Source: Oceanibium sediminis
Lineage (GTDB): Bacteria > Pseudomonadota > Alphaproteobacteria > Rhodobacterales > Rhodobacteraceae
Assembly: GCF_003265325.1 (NCBI RefSeq)
Contig: NZ_QGNX01000001.1
Coordinates: 1,070,839 to 1,134,838, forward strand
DNA length: 64,000 nucleotides
Reading direction: 5' to 3'
Shown: positions 29,035-37,672 of the stretch, piece by piece
Position numbering within the stretch: position 1 is the first letter of the stretch
Layout: every line of letters begins with the position of its first letter
Notes under the pieces: generated by a model
Seen by the model: the letters and a program-made list of their open reading frames with translations, nothing else
What the model was told of the DNA's origin: nothing
Databases searched by the model: none
Made by a program: the position numbers and the translations under genes

Positions 29035-29256
29035 TTAGAAGCCGAGACCTTCGTATTTCTTCTTGAACTTCGACACACGGCCGCCGGTGTCCATCAGGCG
29101 GGTGTTCCCGCCGGTCCATGCCGGGTGGGAAGAGGGGTCGATATCCAGCGACAGGGTGTCACCCTCCGACCCGTAGGTGGAGCGCATCTGGATGACGGTG
29201 CCGTCGGTCATCTTCACGTCGATCGTGTGGTAGTCGGGGTGCAGATCTTTTTTCAT
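29035..29256 (-). CDS. rpmE: 50S ribosomal protein L31
   Basis: 73-residue ribosomal protein of the L31 family. The start [19 protein letters not shown] and the end [16 protein letters not shown] are typical. It has no Cys cluster of the zinc-binding type (no CxxC pairs), so it is the Cys-free, zinc-independent form. ATG 29256 has the ribosome site AAGGA upstream; a longer frame to 29289 has no family support. The downstream terminator shows it is a single-gene unit. Confidence 0.95.
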   Translation of the reverse strand: MKKDLHPDYHTIDVKMTDGTVIQMRSTYGSEGDTLSLDIDPSSHPAWTGGNTRLMDTGGRVSKFKKKYEGLGF

Positions 29257-29386
29257 GTCATAAGTCCTTCGAGCGGGTGACTGATCCAACTGCGGCCGCG
29301 TCTTTCAGCGCCGGGAGTATGGTCGCCACCCTGGATTGGGATCGGACGGGCTATACCGAAAGGGATGCGTTCCCGCAAGGGGCAGG

Positions 29387-30361
29387 TCAGCCCTTCTTGC
29401 GCGGATCGTACAGGACCGTGCCGCTGGCGCCGCTGCGTCTTGCCTGGCGCAGGGAGCGGACGCGCTCACGCTCTTCCTCGTAGTTGATTTCGGGCACGCG
29501 CTCGGCCTCGGTCCAGCGTTTGACCTTTTCGCGGATTTCCCGGTAGCCGAGTGCCATCGCGGCGTAGGAGACGCAGGGCGCGTAGATCGCCCAGACCAGG
29601 AAGGCGATGTCGAGGGTCGTCAGGCTGCTGCTCTCGGCGACGCCGGCGATTATCTCGGGCGGGGCCATCCGCATGTAGAGCGCGACCGGAACCACCGAGG
29701 CGAGCACCCAGACCGTGTACTGGTGCGGGAAGTAGCGCCCGATCCCGAAGATCAGGTCGTTCTGCGGGCTGTATTGCACGGCGTTCGCGGCAAAGGCGCT
29801 CATCGGGATGCCCATCAGGCTGATTCCGATGCCGAGCATCAGGTAGTAGCCGGTGGTCAGCACGAAGGCCGCCTCGCGCAGGGGGGCGGGGTTTTCGATC
29901 AGCTCCTGAAGCTGGGGCAGAAGCAGCTCGATCGCCTCCGAATCGAAGGAGGCGGTCGCTGAATAGAAGCTGCTCAGCGTCCCGGCGGCCGCCGCGGCGG
30001 CGTCGGACAGGATGAAAGTGGTCGCGACCCAGTACATCCCGGCGGTCAGCACGATCACCAGCACCAGTTGCAGGATCATGTGGGTGAACATCATCTTGAT
30101 CGTGACGTTCAGCAGCCCCTCCGCCGTCGGAGGGGTTGTGGCGCGGATCACCATCAGCCCGGCGCGCATCCCGTTCACGAACAGGAAGGTGGTGCCCACC
30201 GTCCCCACGAGGAACAGGATCATGCCGACCACCCAGGGGTTGTCGGTGGTCACGAACAGTCCGTAGACGATGAACGCCAGGATCGCCACGATCGGGACGT
30301 AGCGAAAGAAGACGAAGGGCGAAAGCGCGAAGGCTTTGAGGATGAATCCGACGTATGACAT
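29387..30361 (-). CDS. multi-pass membrane protein of unknown function
   Basis: 324 residues with about six hydrophobic segments, for example FVFFRYVPIVAILAFIVYGL, WVVGMILFLVGTVGTTFLFV, MILQLVLVIVLTAGMYWVAT and YTVWVLASVVPVALYM. The C-terminal 50 residues are cytoplasmic and strongly charged (REIREKVKRWTEAERVPEI, then EEERERVRSLRQARRSG). No known catalytic motif or transporter signature was recognised. It is transcribed away from L19 with its own upstream gap of about 140 bases; no partner gene is evident. Confidence 0.8.
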   Translation of the reverse strand: MSYVGFILKAFALSPFVFFRYVPIVAILAFIVYGLFVTTDNPWVVGMILFLVGTVGTTFLFVNGMRAGLMVIRATTPPTAEGLLNVTIKMMFTHMILQLVLVIVLTAGMYWVATTFILSDAAAAAAGTLSSFYSATASFDSEAIELLLPQLQELIENPAPLREAAFVLTTGYYLMLGIGISLMGIPMSAFAANAVQYSPQNDLIFGIGRYFPHQYTVWVLASVVPVALYMRMAPPEIIAGVAESSSLTTLDIAFLVWAIYAPCVSYAAMALGYREIREKVKRWTEAERVPEINYEEERERVRSLRQARRSGASGTVLYDPRKKG

Positions 30362-30447
30362 GGCGCGAATCCTACCCTTCTTCGTGGCAAAAAGAAGACC
30401 GTGGCAGCGCCTCTTACATAAAAAAATGAATATGTGTCCGGCACATG

Positions 30448-30473
30448 AAAAAGGCGGCCCCGGGGGACCGCCT
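30448..30473 (-). terminator. intrinsic terminator of the rpsP-rimM-trmD-rplS operon
   Basis: On the minus strand AGGCGGTCC, 4-base loop, GGGCCGCCT (one G-T pair), followed by TTTTTC. It lies 27 bases after the rplS stop. Confidence 0.9.
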
Positions 30474-30499
30474 GATTGTCTTTCGACGGTGCCGTTGGC

Positions 30500-30883
30500 T
30501 TACGCTTCGGCGCCGCGCTTGGGGCGGTAGTTGGTCTTTTCCGCGATACGGGCGGATTTGCCGCGACGCGAGCGCAGGTAGTACAGCTTGGCGCGCCGTA
30601 CCTTGCCGCGGCGGACCACGGTGATGTTGTCGATGTTGGGCGAGTGGAGCGGGAAAACACGCTCGACACCTTCGCCAAAGGAGATCTTGCGCACGGTGAA
30701 CGCCGCCGCGATCCCGCTGCCGCCCTTGCGGGCGATGCAGACGCCTTCGTAGTTCTGGACCCGGGTGCGCGTACCCTCGGTCACCTTGTAGCCGACACGG
30801 ATGGTGTCGCCGGCTGCGAAGTCGGGGATATCCTTGCCCAGCTCCGCGATCTGCTCCTGGTCGAGCGTCTCGATGATGTTCAT
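30500..30883 (-). CDS. rplS: 50S ribosomal protein L19
   Basis: 127-residue large-subunit protein at the 30S-50S interface. The conserved core [16 protein letters not shown], then [16 protein letters not shown] and [20 protein letters not shown], is diagnostic. It is the last gene of the rpsP-rimM-trmD-rplS operon, starting 5 bases after the trmD stop, and is followed by a strong terminator. Confidence 0.98.
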   Translation of the reverse strand: MNIIETLDQEQIAELGKDIPDFAAGDTIRVGYKVTEGTRTRVQNYEGVCIARKGGSGIAAAFTVRKISFGEGVERVFPLHSPNIDNITVVRRGKVRRAKLYYLRSRRGKSARIAEKTNYRPKRGAEA

Positions 30884-30888
30884 CTGTT

Positions 30889-31752
30889 TCAGTCCTTATG
30901 CTCGCCTTTTGCGGCGATGGTGTGCGCGTCCGAGTGCTCTGTGCCTTCCACCGGGTCCTTATCCTTGTCCAGATAAGCCCGCCAGAGATCGGGACGACGT
31001 TCCTTGGTCAGCCTTTCGGACTGGGCCTGCCGCCATGCGGCAATCTGGCCATGATGGCCGGAGAGGAGGATCTCCGGTATCTGGTGGCCTTCCCAATCCT
31101 GGGGCCGGGTAAACTGCGGGTGCTCCAGCAGGCCATGTGAGAAGCTTTCCTCCTCGACCGACTCGGCGTTCCCAAGCACGCGGGGTATAAGGCGGACCGT
31201 TGAATCAATCAAGACCTGTGCTGCAAGCTCTCCGCCGCTGAGCACGTAGTCCCCGATCGACACCTCCAGCACGTTGCGCGCGTCGAGCACTCGCTGGTCC
31301 ACGCCCTCGAACCTGCCGCACAGCAGGGTGACGCCGTCGGTCTGGCTGAGGCGGCGCGACATCGCCTGGTCAAGGGGGCGGCCACGGGGCGACAGGTAGA
31401 TCACCGGCCAGTCGCTGCGCGCCCCGTCCGCCGCTGCGTCGAGCGCGGCGGCCACGACGTCGGCGCGCAGCACCATGCCCGCGCCGCCGCCCGCGGGCGT
31501 GTCGTCCACGTTGCGGTGCTTGCCGACGCCGAACCTGCGCAGGTCGATCGCCTCAAGCGCCCACAACCCTTCGGCCAGGGCCTTGCCGGTGAGCGACTGG
31601 CCGAGCACGCCGGGGAACGCCTCGGGAAACAGGGTGATGACGCGCGCGGTCCAGGCCCCGGGCTTGCGCGGGGGCTCGGCCATCAGGTCGCGCGGCGTCA
31701 GGCTTTCACGGATCGACAGCCGCCCGTGGGAGCGGTTGGGCTTCTCAGCCAT
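30889..31752 (-). CDS. trmD: tRNA (guanine-37-N1)-methyltransferase
   Basis: SPOUT-class enzyme that makes m1G37 next to the anticodon and so prevents frameshifting. About 287 residues: [21 protein letters not shown] near the N-terminus, the trefoil-knot SAM site [15 protein letters not shown] and [16 protein letters not shown], then [17 protein letters not shown] use ATG 31752, which overlaps rimM by 8 bases; an internal ATG at 31683 would give a more family-typical N-terminus, so the first 23 residues are uncertain. The C-terminal tail (about 30 residues, charged) is longer than in E. coli. Confidence 0.95.
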   Translation of the reverse strand: MAEKPNRSHGRLSIRESLTPRDLMAEPPRKPGAWTARVITLFPEAFPGVLGQSLTGKALAEGLWALEAIDLRRFGVGKHRNVDDTPAGGGAGMVLRADVVAAALDAAADGARSDWPVIYLSPRGRPLDQAMSRRLSQTDGVTLLCGRFEGVDQRVLDARNVLEVSIGDYVLSGGELAAQVLIDSTVRLIPRVLGNAESVEEESFSHGLLEHPQFTRPQDWEGHQIPEILLSGHHGQIAAWRQAQSERLTKERRPDLWRAYLDKDKDPVEGTEHSDAHTIAAKGEHKD

Positions 31753-32308
31753 GATCCCAGTCCGTGGCGTCGGGATCGGGCTCGTTCTCTTCTCCGAAGA
31801 CGCCCAGCGGCGGGTCGACGATGATCCGCCCCGCGCCCAGGTCCACGGTCGGCACCGCCTCACGGGTGAAGGGCAGCATGGCGGAGCCCTTGATGCCGGG
31901 GCCGAGGATTTCCAGCACGTCGCCCGCGCCATGGTCATGCACGGCGTGGATCTGTCCGAGGGTGACCCCTCCGGTATCCACCACCTGGAGCCCGATCAGG
32001 TCCGCGTGGTAGAATTCGTCGTCCGGAAGGGCGGGAAGCCGCTCGCGCTGGGCGTATAGGCGCTGGCCTTTCAGCGCCTCCGCCGCCTCGCGGGTGTCCA
32101 CGATATCGAGGCGCGCGGCGAATCCGCCCTTTAGCGGGCGGGTGATCTTCAGCGTGACGCTGCGCCCGTCCCCGAGGGTGAGCGGCGCGTAATCGGCGAT
32201 CGCGCCGGGATCGGCGCAGAAGGATTTCAGCCGCACCTCACCACGCACGCCAAAAGCGCCGGCAAGCGCGCCGACACAGATCAGGGAAGGGGACACCGGC
32301 TCCGGCAT
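31745..32308 (-). CDS. rimM: ribosome maturation factor RimM
   Basis: 187 residues. It assists assembly of the 30S head domain and binds S19. The N-terminal barrel starts [22 protein letters not shown], and the C-terminal PRC-barrel domain contains [19 protein letters not shown] and [23 protein letters not shown] 32308 fits the family; upstream codons are Arg-rich and unlikely. It is between rpsP (73 bases away) and trmD (8-base overlap). Confidence 0.95.
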   Translation of the reverse strand: MPEPVSPSLICVGALAGAFGVRGEVRLKSFCADPGAIADYAPLTLGDGRSVTLKITRPLKGGFAARLDIVDTREAAEALKGQRLYAQRERLPALPDDEFYHADLIGLQVVDTGGVTLGQIHAVHDHGAGDVLEILGPGIKGSAMLPFTREAVPTVDLGAGRIIVDPPLGVFGEENEPDPDATDWDHG

Positions 32309-32331
32309 GGCGGCAACGCGCAAGCGCCTTG

Positions 32332-32372
32332 CCCGGACAGGACGGACCCGCAAGGATCCTGCCCTGTCCGGG
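32332..32372 (-). other. long-loop hairpin between rpsP and rimM
   Basis: CCCGGACAGG and CCTGTCCGGG, a perfect 10-bp stem enclosing 21 bases. No T-run; it may attenuate or process the operon mRNA between rpsP and rimM. Confidence 0.4.
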
Positions 32373-32380
32373 GCAAGAGC

Positions 32381-32791
32381 TTAGCTCGCGGCTTCTTCGT
32401 CGGCCGGGGCTTCGGCCGGAGCTTCAGCCGGGGCGGCGGCGGCTTCGGCGGCTGCCGCTGCCTTGGCGGCCTTTTCTTCGGCGCGTTCCTTGGCTTTCTT
32501 GCCGGGCTCGGCCTTCTGCATGTTCGCGCGCTCTTTCTTGGCGACGACGCCGGCGGCTTCGAGCATGCGGCTCACGCGGTCCGTGGGCTGTGCGCCCTCG
32601 CCAAGCCAGTGCTGGATGCGCTCCAGGTCCATCTGGACGCGGTTCTCGTCATCCTTGGCGAGCAGCGGGTTGTAGACGCCCAGCTTCTCGATGAAGCGGC
32701 CGTCGCGGGGCATGCGGGTGTCGGCGGCGACGATGCGGTAGAAGGGGCGTTTCTTGGAACCCCCACGGGCGAGACGGATCTTGATGGCCAT
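32381..32791 (-). CDS. rpsP: 30S ribosomal protein S16
   Basis: 136 residues. The core is typical: [20 protein letters not shown] at the start, then [14 protein letters not shown] and the [20 protein letters not shown] region. After about residue 90 there is a low-complexity Ala/Glu/Pro/Lys tail of some 45 residues absent from the E. coli protein (82 residues) but common in alphaproteobacteria. First gene of the rpsP-rimM-trmD-rplS operon, 36 bases after the chorismate mutase stop. Confidence 0.97.
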   Translation of the reverse strand: MAIKIRLARGGSKKRPFYRIVAADTRMPRDGRFIEKLGVYNPLLAKDDENRVQMDLERIQHWLGEGAQPTDRVSRMLEAAGVVAKKERANMQKAEPGKKAKERAEEKAAKAAAAAEAAAAPAEAPAEAPADEEAAS

Positions 32792-32827
32792 TGGTTTTCT
32801 CCTTTGAATGGCGGGGTGCGGCGGGCC

Positions 32828-33133
32828 TCAGTCGGCGGCGTCGCGGATTTGCTCGTGATGGCGGATCACTTCCGAGATCACGAAGTTCAGGAATTTCTTG
32901 GCGAATTCGGGGTCGAGGTCGGCTTCCTCGGCCAGTTGGGTCAGCCGGGCGATCTGCTTCTCTTCCCGCGCGGGGTCAGAGGGGGGCAGGTCGTGGCTTG
33001 CCTTCAGCACGCCCACGGCCTGCGTGTGCTTGAAGCGTTCGGCCAGGGTGAACAGCAGGATCGCGTCCAGCCGGTCGATGGAGGCGCGATGCTCTTTCAG
33101 CACCTCGGCGGCGCGGGCGACGGGATCACTCAT
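32828..33133 (-). CDS. AroQ-type chorismate mutase
   Basis: 101 residues, all helical, of the AroQ class. The pattern ASIDRLDAILLFTLAERFKHTQ followed by VGVLKASHDLPPSDPAREE matches the family, with an active-site Arg/Lys set (RLD, ERF, K of VGVLKA). It converts chorismate to prephenate for Phe and Tyr synthesis; as a free-standing domain it must work with separate dehydratase or dehydrogenase. It sits between ffh and rpsP, an order usual in Rhodobacteraceae. Confidence 0.92.
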   Translation of the reverse strand: MSDPVARAAEVLKEHRASIDRLDAILLFTLAERFKHTQAVGVLKASHDLPPSDPAREEKQIARLTQLAEEADLDPEFAKKFLNFVISEVIRHHEQIRDAAD

Positions 33134-33184
33134 CGGAATGCTCCTTCATGGGCCAGGCCGCGCCCTGATATGCACGAACACGCA

Positions 33185-34678
33185 TCATTTCTTTTTCCCG
33201 AAGCCGGACAGGCCCGGGGGCAGGGCCGCGCCGCCGCCCATGCCGGGGAAGCCCGGTGGCAAGGCGCCGCCCTGTGCAGCGCCGCCACCGGCGCCGGGCA
33301 TGCCGGCGGGCATGCCGCCGCCCTTGCCGAACATCTGGCCGAGCGCGCCGCGCATCATGCCCTTTTTGCCCATCTTGCCCATCTTCTTCATCATGTCGGC
33401 CATCTGCCGGTGCATTTTCAGAAGCTTGTTGAGGTCGGAGACGTCCTGCCCGGAGCCCTTGGCGATGCGCTTCTTGCGCGACGCCTGCAGCAGCGCGGGG
33501 TTGGCGCGCTCGCGCTTGGTCATGGACTGGATCAGCGCGATCTGGCGGCGGATCACGGTGTCGTCGAAACCGGCTTCCTCGATCTGCTTGGCCATCTTGC
33601 CCATGCCCGGCATCATGCCCATGACGCCCTGCATGCCGCCCATCTTCATCATCTGTTCAAGCTGCATCCGAAGGTCGTTCATGTTGAACTGACCCTTCTG
33701 GAAGCGCTTCATCATGCGTTCGGCCTGCTCGGCCTCGATCGTTTCCTGGGCCTTCTCGACCAGGGCGACGATATCGCCCATGCCGAGGATCCGGCCCGCG
33801 ACGCGTTCGGCGTGGAACGGCTCGATCGCGTCCATCTTCTCGCCAAGGCCGACGAATTTGATCGGGCGGCCCGTGACCGCGCGCATCGACAGCGCTGCGC
33901 CGCCGCGCCCGTCGCCGTCCATCCGGGTCAGGACCACGCCGGTGATGCCGATCCGCCCGTCGAAATTCTCGGCGGTGTTCACCGCGTCCTGCCCGGTCAG
34001 CCCGTCGACCACCAGCAGGGTTTCGCGCGGCGATGTGGCGTCGCGCACCGCCTCGACCTCGGACATCAGCTCGTCATCGATGGACAGGCGGCCCGCGGTG
34101 TCGAGCATGTAGACGTCATAGCCGCCCAGCGTTGCCTGCTGCTTCGCGCGCTTGGCGATCTGCACCGCGTCCTGCCCCTGCACGATGGGCAGCGTGTCGA
34201 CGTTGATCTGGCGGCCCAGCACGGCGAGCTGTTCCATCGCCGCCGGGCGGCGCGTGTCGAGCGAGGCCATGAGGACGCGCTTGCCGTCCTTTTCGGTCAG
34301 GCGTTTCGCCAGTTTCGCGGTGGTCGTCGTCTTGCCCGAGCCCTGAAGCCCGACCATCAGGATCGGGGCGGGGGGGCTGTCGATGCGCATCGCGCCGACG
34401 TCTTCGCCCGAGTCCCCGGCCAGGACGTGCACCAGTTCGTCGTGGACGATCTTCACGACCTGCTGGCCCGGCGTGACGGATTTCGTCACCGCCTGGCCGG
34501 TGGCCTTTTCCTGCACAGCCTTCACGAAGTCGCGCGCCACGGAAAGCGAGACGTCCGCCTCCAGCAGGGCGACGCGGACTTCGCGCAGCGCCGTGGCCAC
34601 GTCGGCTTCGCTCAGCGCGCCCTGTTTCGTCAGGCGCTCGAAGACGCCGGAAAGGCGATCGGACAGATTCTCAAACAT
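33185..34678 (-). CDS. ffh: signal recognition particle GTPase Ffh
   Basis: 497 residues. N domain helices come first, then the SRP GTPase domain with G1 LMVGLQGSGKTTTTAKLA (about residues 102-119), the DTAGR G3 motif and TRMDGD G4. The C-terminal M domain is Met-rich and binds 4.5S RNA and signal sequences. The M domain ends in an unusually Gly/Pro/Met-rich stretch of about 50 residues. ATG 34678 (MFENLSDRLSGVF) is the family start. The upstream 196 bases to the globin gene hold only a small hairpin. Confidence 0.98.
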   Translation of the reverse strand: MFENLSDRLSGVFERLTKQGALSEADVATALREVRVALLEADVSLSVARDFVKAVQEKATGQAVTKSVTPGQQVVKIVHDELVHVLAGDSGEDVGAMRIDSPPAPILMVGLQGSGKTTTTAKLAKRLTEKDGKRVLMASLDTRRPAAMEQLAVLGRQINVDTLPIVQGQDAVQIAKRAKQQATLGGYDVYMLDTAGRLSIDDELMSEVEAVRDATSPRETLLVVDGLTGQDAVNTAENFDGRIGITGVVLTRMDGDGRGGAALSMRAVTGRPIKFVGLGEKMDAIEPFHAERVAGRILGMGDIVALVEKAQETIEAEQAERMMKRFQKGQFNMNDLRMQLEQMMKMGGMQGVMGMMPGMGKMAKQIEEAGFDDTVIRRQIALIQSMTKRERANPALLQASRKKRIAKGSGQDVSDLNKLLKMHRQMADMMKKMGKMGKKGMMRGALGQMFGKGGGMPAGMPGAGGGAAQGGALPPGFPGMGGGAALPPGLSGFGKKK

Positions 34679-34779
34679 CATGTGCCTCCAGCACGGCGTC
34701 GGGTTCCCGTGGTCCAAACCAGTAAAGCACCCGTGGGCGCAACGCGCTGACGGATGGCGATCCTGACATAAGCACAGGA

Positions 34780-34801
34780 CCGGAAGGTTTCACGCTTCCG
34801 G
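34780..34801 (-). terminator. small hairpin downstream of the globin gene
   Basis: CCGGAAG, 8-base loop, CTTCCGG, lying 75 bases after the globin stop and upstream of ffh. No strong T-run. The rest of 34679-34875 shows nothing clear. Confidence 0.4.
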
Positions 34802-34875
34802 ATGGATTGGCGCGGGATTAGGCCGAACGGCGTGCCGAGTCAACTGTTGATGCGCCCGGCGGGGGGGCTGGTCGC

Positions 34876-35289
34876 TCAGGAGTGCCCCGCTTCCATCATC
34901 CGCGCGGCGATATGGGCGTAGGCGCTTCGCCACGCGTCCTCCATCTCGGTCGTGAAGTCGGGGCCGAGCACCTCCTTGAAGGTGTCGATCAGCGCGTCGC
35001 CCATGGGCGCGTAATGCGCGGCGGTGATCCCGATGGCGGCATGCCCCTCGGCCAGTTCGCGCAGGTCATGCCTGAACACCTCTTCCGAAGTGAGCGCGTC
35101 GACCACCACGGACAACGTGCTCATGAACTTCATGCCCTGCCCGGCGATGTCATCGCGGAACAACTTGCGATAGTCGGGACGAAGGGCGAACAGGCGCTCG
35201 TAAAAGCGGGTGTCCCCGGGTTCCATCCGGGCGCGCGCCTCGGCCAGGCTGTCGCGCACAAGGGCGTATTCATAGGGTGTGAGGGCCAT
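34876..35289 (-). CDS. globin
   Basis: 137-residue single-domain globin. Helix order is recognisable, with the F-helix region containing the proximal His in LAEGHAAIGITAAHYAPMGDAL and the E-helix FMSTLSVVVDALTSEE. It lacks the C-terminal reductase of flavohemoglobins, so it resembles Vitreoscilla-type or sensor-globin-like single-domain proteins. Likely roles are binding of O2 or NO; nothing around it says which. Single gene with about 60 bases to the next start upstream. Confidence 0.87.
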   Translation of the reverse strand: MALTPYEYALVRDSLAEARARMEPGDTRFYERLFALRPDYRKLFRDDIAGQGMKFMSTLSVVVDALTSEEVFRHDLRELAEGHAAIGITAAHYAPMGDALIDTFKEVLGPDFTTEMEDAWRSAYAHIAARMMEAGHS

Positions 35290-35352
35290 GAGATCCTCCG
35301 GCGCTTGAATGGACAGGGTCGCGGCTGCGCGCGGATGGCGCCTTGATCAGGA

Positions 35353-35805
35353 TCAAACGGGGCGCGTCAGCCAGTCGTTCACCGTGCTTTCCACGCCCAG
35401 CCGGTTGCCGTTTCCCGAGGTGCATTCCAGTGGCAGGGGGCCGTCGCTTGTGTCGAGGACCAGCCGCGTCTGGCGGCTGCTGTCGGACCAGGTCGCCTCC
35501 ACCCGCGCGCCGAGGATGCTGTCCAGCGGGCGCGGGGTGAGGCGCTTGCCGGTCAGCCTGCGTTCCTCGTGAACGAACAGCCCCTCGGCGCGGTGAAAGA
35601 CCGTGCGGGTCAGGGGGAACGCCCACCAGGCCAGTGCAACCAGGCCGAGCCCGCAGACGATGCCGATCAGCCGCCCCGGTTGGGCCCCCTCTGCCAGGCC
35701 GGCCGTCAGCGCCACCGCCGCGCCGGCGGCATTCAGTACCACGGCCATCCGCAGCGGCCTGTGTTCCAGTACCAGAACGGCGTCGGTATCCTCAACGACT
35801 TTCAT
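35353..35805 (-). CDS. two-helix membrane protein of unknown function
   Basis: 150 residues. Two hydrophobic segments ([21 protein letters not shown] and [20 protein letters not shown]) form a hairpin about residues 20-65, followed by a soluble beta-rich domain of about 85 residues ([20 protein letters not shown], then [20 protein letters not shown]). The layout resembles small PH-like membrane proteins, but no family was recognised. ATG 35805 is the first sensible start. Divergent from trhO, with 75 bases shared for both promoters. Confidence 0.75.
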   Translation of the reverse strand: MKVVEDTDAVLVLEHRPLRMAVVLNAAGAAVALTAGLAEGAQPGRLIGIVCGLGLVALAWWAFPLTRTVFHRAEGLFVHEERRLTGKRLTPRPLDSILGARVEATWSDSSRQTRLVLDTSDGPLPLECTSGNGNRLGVESTVNDWLTRPV

Positions 35806-35880
35806 CGCGCGACCCTGCCACGCAGGGCGGAACGCGCAAAGCATCTTTTCCAGCCCGCGCGGAGTTGCTACATCGCCGTC

Positions 35881-36783
35881 ATGAGCTTCACCGTCGCCGC
35901 CCTGTATCGATTCACGCCTTTCGCCGACCCTGCCGCGCTGCGCACGCCGTTGCAGGCGATCTGCGAGGCGAACGGCGTGCGCGGCACGCTGTTGCTGGCG
36001 CAAGAGGGGATCAACGGCACCATCGCGGGTCCCGAGGCGGGGATCGACGCCGTTCTGCATCACATCCGCGCGCTGCCCGGTTGCGCTGATCTTGCGCCGA
36101 AGTTCTCCTCCGCCGCCGAAATGCCGTTCCGCCGCATGAAGGTGCGCCTAAAGCGGGAAATCGTGACCATGGGCCAGCCCGACGTGGACCCTCGCGCGTC
36201 TGTCGGGGCCTACGTCCCGCCGCAGGACTGGAACGCGCTGATCCGCAGCCCCGATGTCGTCGTCATCGATACCCGCAACGATTACGAGGTGGGGATCGGC
36301 ACCTTCGAAGGCGCGATCAACCCGGAAACCGAGAGTTTTCGCGAGTTCCCCGCCTGGTGGGAACAGAACGCCGACGCCTTCAAGGGAAAGACGGTGGCGA
36401 TGTTCTGCACCGGCGGCATCCGTTGCGAAAAGGCCACGAACTACCTGATGTCCCAGGGGGTCGAGGACGTGCGCCACCTGGAAGGCGGCATCCTGCGCTA
36501 CCTGGAAGAGGTCCCGGCAGAGGACAGCACCTGGGAAGGCTCGTGTTTCGTCTTCGATGGCCGCGTGTCCGTCGAGCATGGGCTGGAGGAAGGGCCGCAC
36601 CTTCTGTGCCACGCCTGCCGCCGCCCGCTGCTGCCCGAGGATACCGAACGCCCCGAGTACGAAGAAGGCGTGCAATGCCACGCCTGCGCGGGTGAGCGCG
36701 ATGAACGCGACCGCCAGCGCTTTCGCGAGCGTCAGGCGCAGATCGCCCGCGCAAGGGCGCGGGGGGAAAGCCACCTCGGCTGA
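35881..36783 (+). CDS. trhO: tRNA uridine-34 hydroxylase (rhodanese-like)
   Basis: 300 residues. Forms 5-hydroxyuridine at tRNA position 34 using O2. N-terminal acylphosphatase-like domain, then a rhodanese domain with [20 protein letters not shown] and the active loop [12 protein letters not shown] (Cys176, Cys182), then a C-terminal Cys-containing region ([11 protein letters not shown] and [13 protein letters not shown]) that likely binds zinc. Length and order match the YceA/TrhO family. Single gene, followed by a hairpin before the convergent SDR remnant. Confidence 0.93.
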   Translation: MSFTVAALYRFTPFADPAALRTPLQAICEANGVRGTLLLAQEGINGTIAGPEAGIDAVLHHIRALPGCADLAPKFSSAAEMPFRRMKVRLKREIVTMGQPDVDPRASVGAYVPPQDWNALIRSPDVVVIDTRNDYEVGIGTFEGAINPETESFREFPAWWEQNADAFKGKTVAMFCTGGIRCEKATNYLMSQGVEDVRHLEGGILRYLEEVPAEDSTWEGSCFVFDGRVSVEHGLEEGPHLLCHACRRPLLPEDTERPEYEEGVQCHACAGERDERDRQRFRERQAQIARARARGESHLG

Positions 36784-36843
36784 CGTTCGGCTCGCGAGGG
36801 TTCGCCGTTGCCGACGTGGCTGACGTTATCTGCTGAGTGCGCC

Positions 36844-36863
36844 GCCCCGGCGGTGGCCGGGGC
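36844..36863. terminator. GC-rich hairpin between convergent genes
   Basis: GCCCCGGC, 4-base loop, GCCGGGGC. It lies between the trhO stop and the SDR pseudogene. No T-run. Confidence 0.45.
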
Positions 36864-36869
36864 GCGCCA

Positions 36870-37573
36870 TCAGACGGACCGGGTCACCCCGCCGTCGATG
36901 CGCAGGTTCTGCCCCGTCATGTAAGCGCCCCCGTCCGACGCCAGCCAGGAAATCAGCGAGGACACTTCTTCCACCGTGCCATAGCGGCCAAGGGGGATGC
37001 GCGCGCGGCGTTCCTCCGTCTCGGGCAGGCTGTCGATGAAACCGGGAAGGATATTGTTCATGCGCAGGTTCCCGGCGGCGTATTTGTCTGCGAACAGCTT
37101 GGTGAAGGCCGCAAGGCCCGCGCGGAACACGCCCGAGGTCGGGAAAAGCGGGTCAGGCTCGAACGCCGCGAAGGTCGAGATGTTGACGATCGCCCCGCCC
37201 CCCTGCGCCTGCATCAGCGGCGTCACCAGGCGCGTCGGGCGAATGACGTTCATCAGGTAGACGTCCATCCCCTTGTGCCAATCCTCGTCCGAGATCTCCA
37301 GCACCGGGCCCTTGGGCCCGTGCCCGGCTGAGTTGACCAGAACATCGACGCGGCCCCAGCGTTCCTTCGCCCCGTCGACGAGGCTGGCAAGGTCGTCTTC
37401 GACTGGTTCGACCCGGTGACGCCGAACCCGCCGAGCTCCTCCGCCAGGGCCTTTCCCTTGCCAGAGGAGGAGAGGATACCGACCTTGAAGCCATCACCCG
37501 CCAGCCGGCGCGCCGCGCCTGCGCCCATGCCGCTGCCCCCGGCGGTGACGAGGGCCACTTTTTCTACAGACAT
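36870..37573 (-). pseudogene. SDR-family oxidoreductase, frameshifted
   Basis: Two reading frames together make one complete short-chain dehydrogenase. The first (37573 to about 37400) has the cofactor loop VTAGGSGMGAGAARRLAGDG; the second (about 37400 to 36870) continues DLASLVDGAKERWGRVDVLV, then ISDEDWHKGMDVYLMNVIRP, and ends GQNLRIDGGVTRSV. They join if one G is restored in the CAGTCGAAGAC stretch (minus strand, near 37398-37402), i.e. a single-base deletion. The usual YxxxK site reads S-G-V-F-R, which appears to be normal for this subfamily. It is divergent from a LysR-type regulator. Either a real recent loss or a sequencing error. Confidence 0.8.
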
Positions 37574-37647
37574 GATGATCTCCTTCTATCCGTTTTCCCC
37601 TGCATACCGGGTTCCGGGGCGCTGCGTGCAGCAGAATTGATGTTTCC

Positions 37648-37670
37648 TGACAGTAGTTATACAACTGTCA
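37648..37670. promoter_or_regulatory. perfect 7-bp dyad in the SDR/LysR intergenic region
   Basis: TGACAGT, 9 bases, ACTGTCA, ending 2 bases before the LysR ATG. A TATACA at 37658-37663 lies in the spacer with TTGATG 15 bases upstream, so the site would overlap the regulator's own promoter. A good candidate for the binding site of the adjacent regulator. Confidence 0.6.
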
Positions 37671-37672
37671 GA

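Noticed and set aside
28820-29119. Hundred-codon N-terminal extension of mipZ
   Set aside because: It covers the rpmE terminator and part of rpmE antisense; the ParA fold starts at MAHIIVLG.
29035-29256. Zinc-dependent form of L31
   Set aside because: No CxxC motif is present; it is the Cys-free form.
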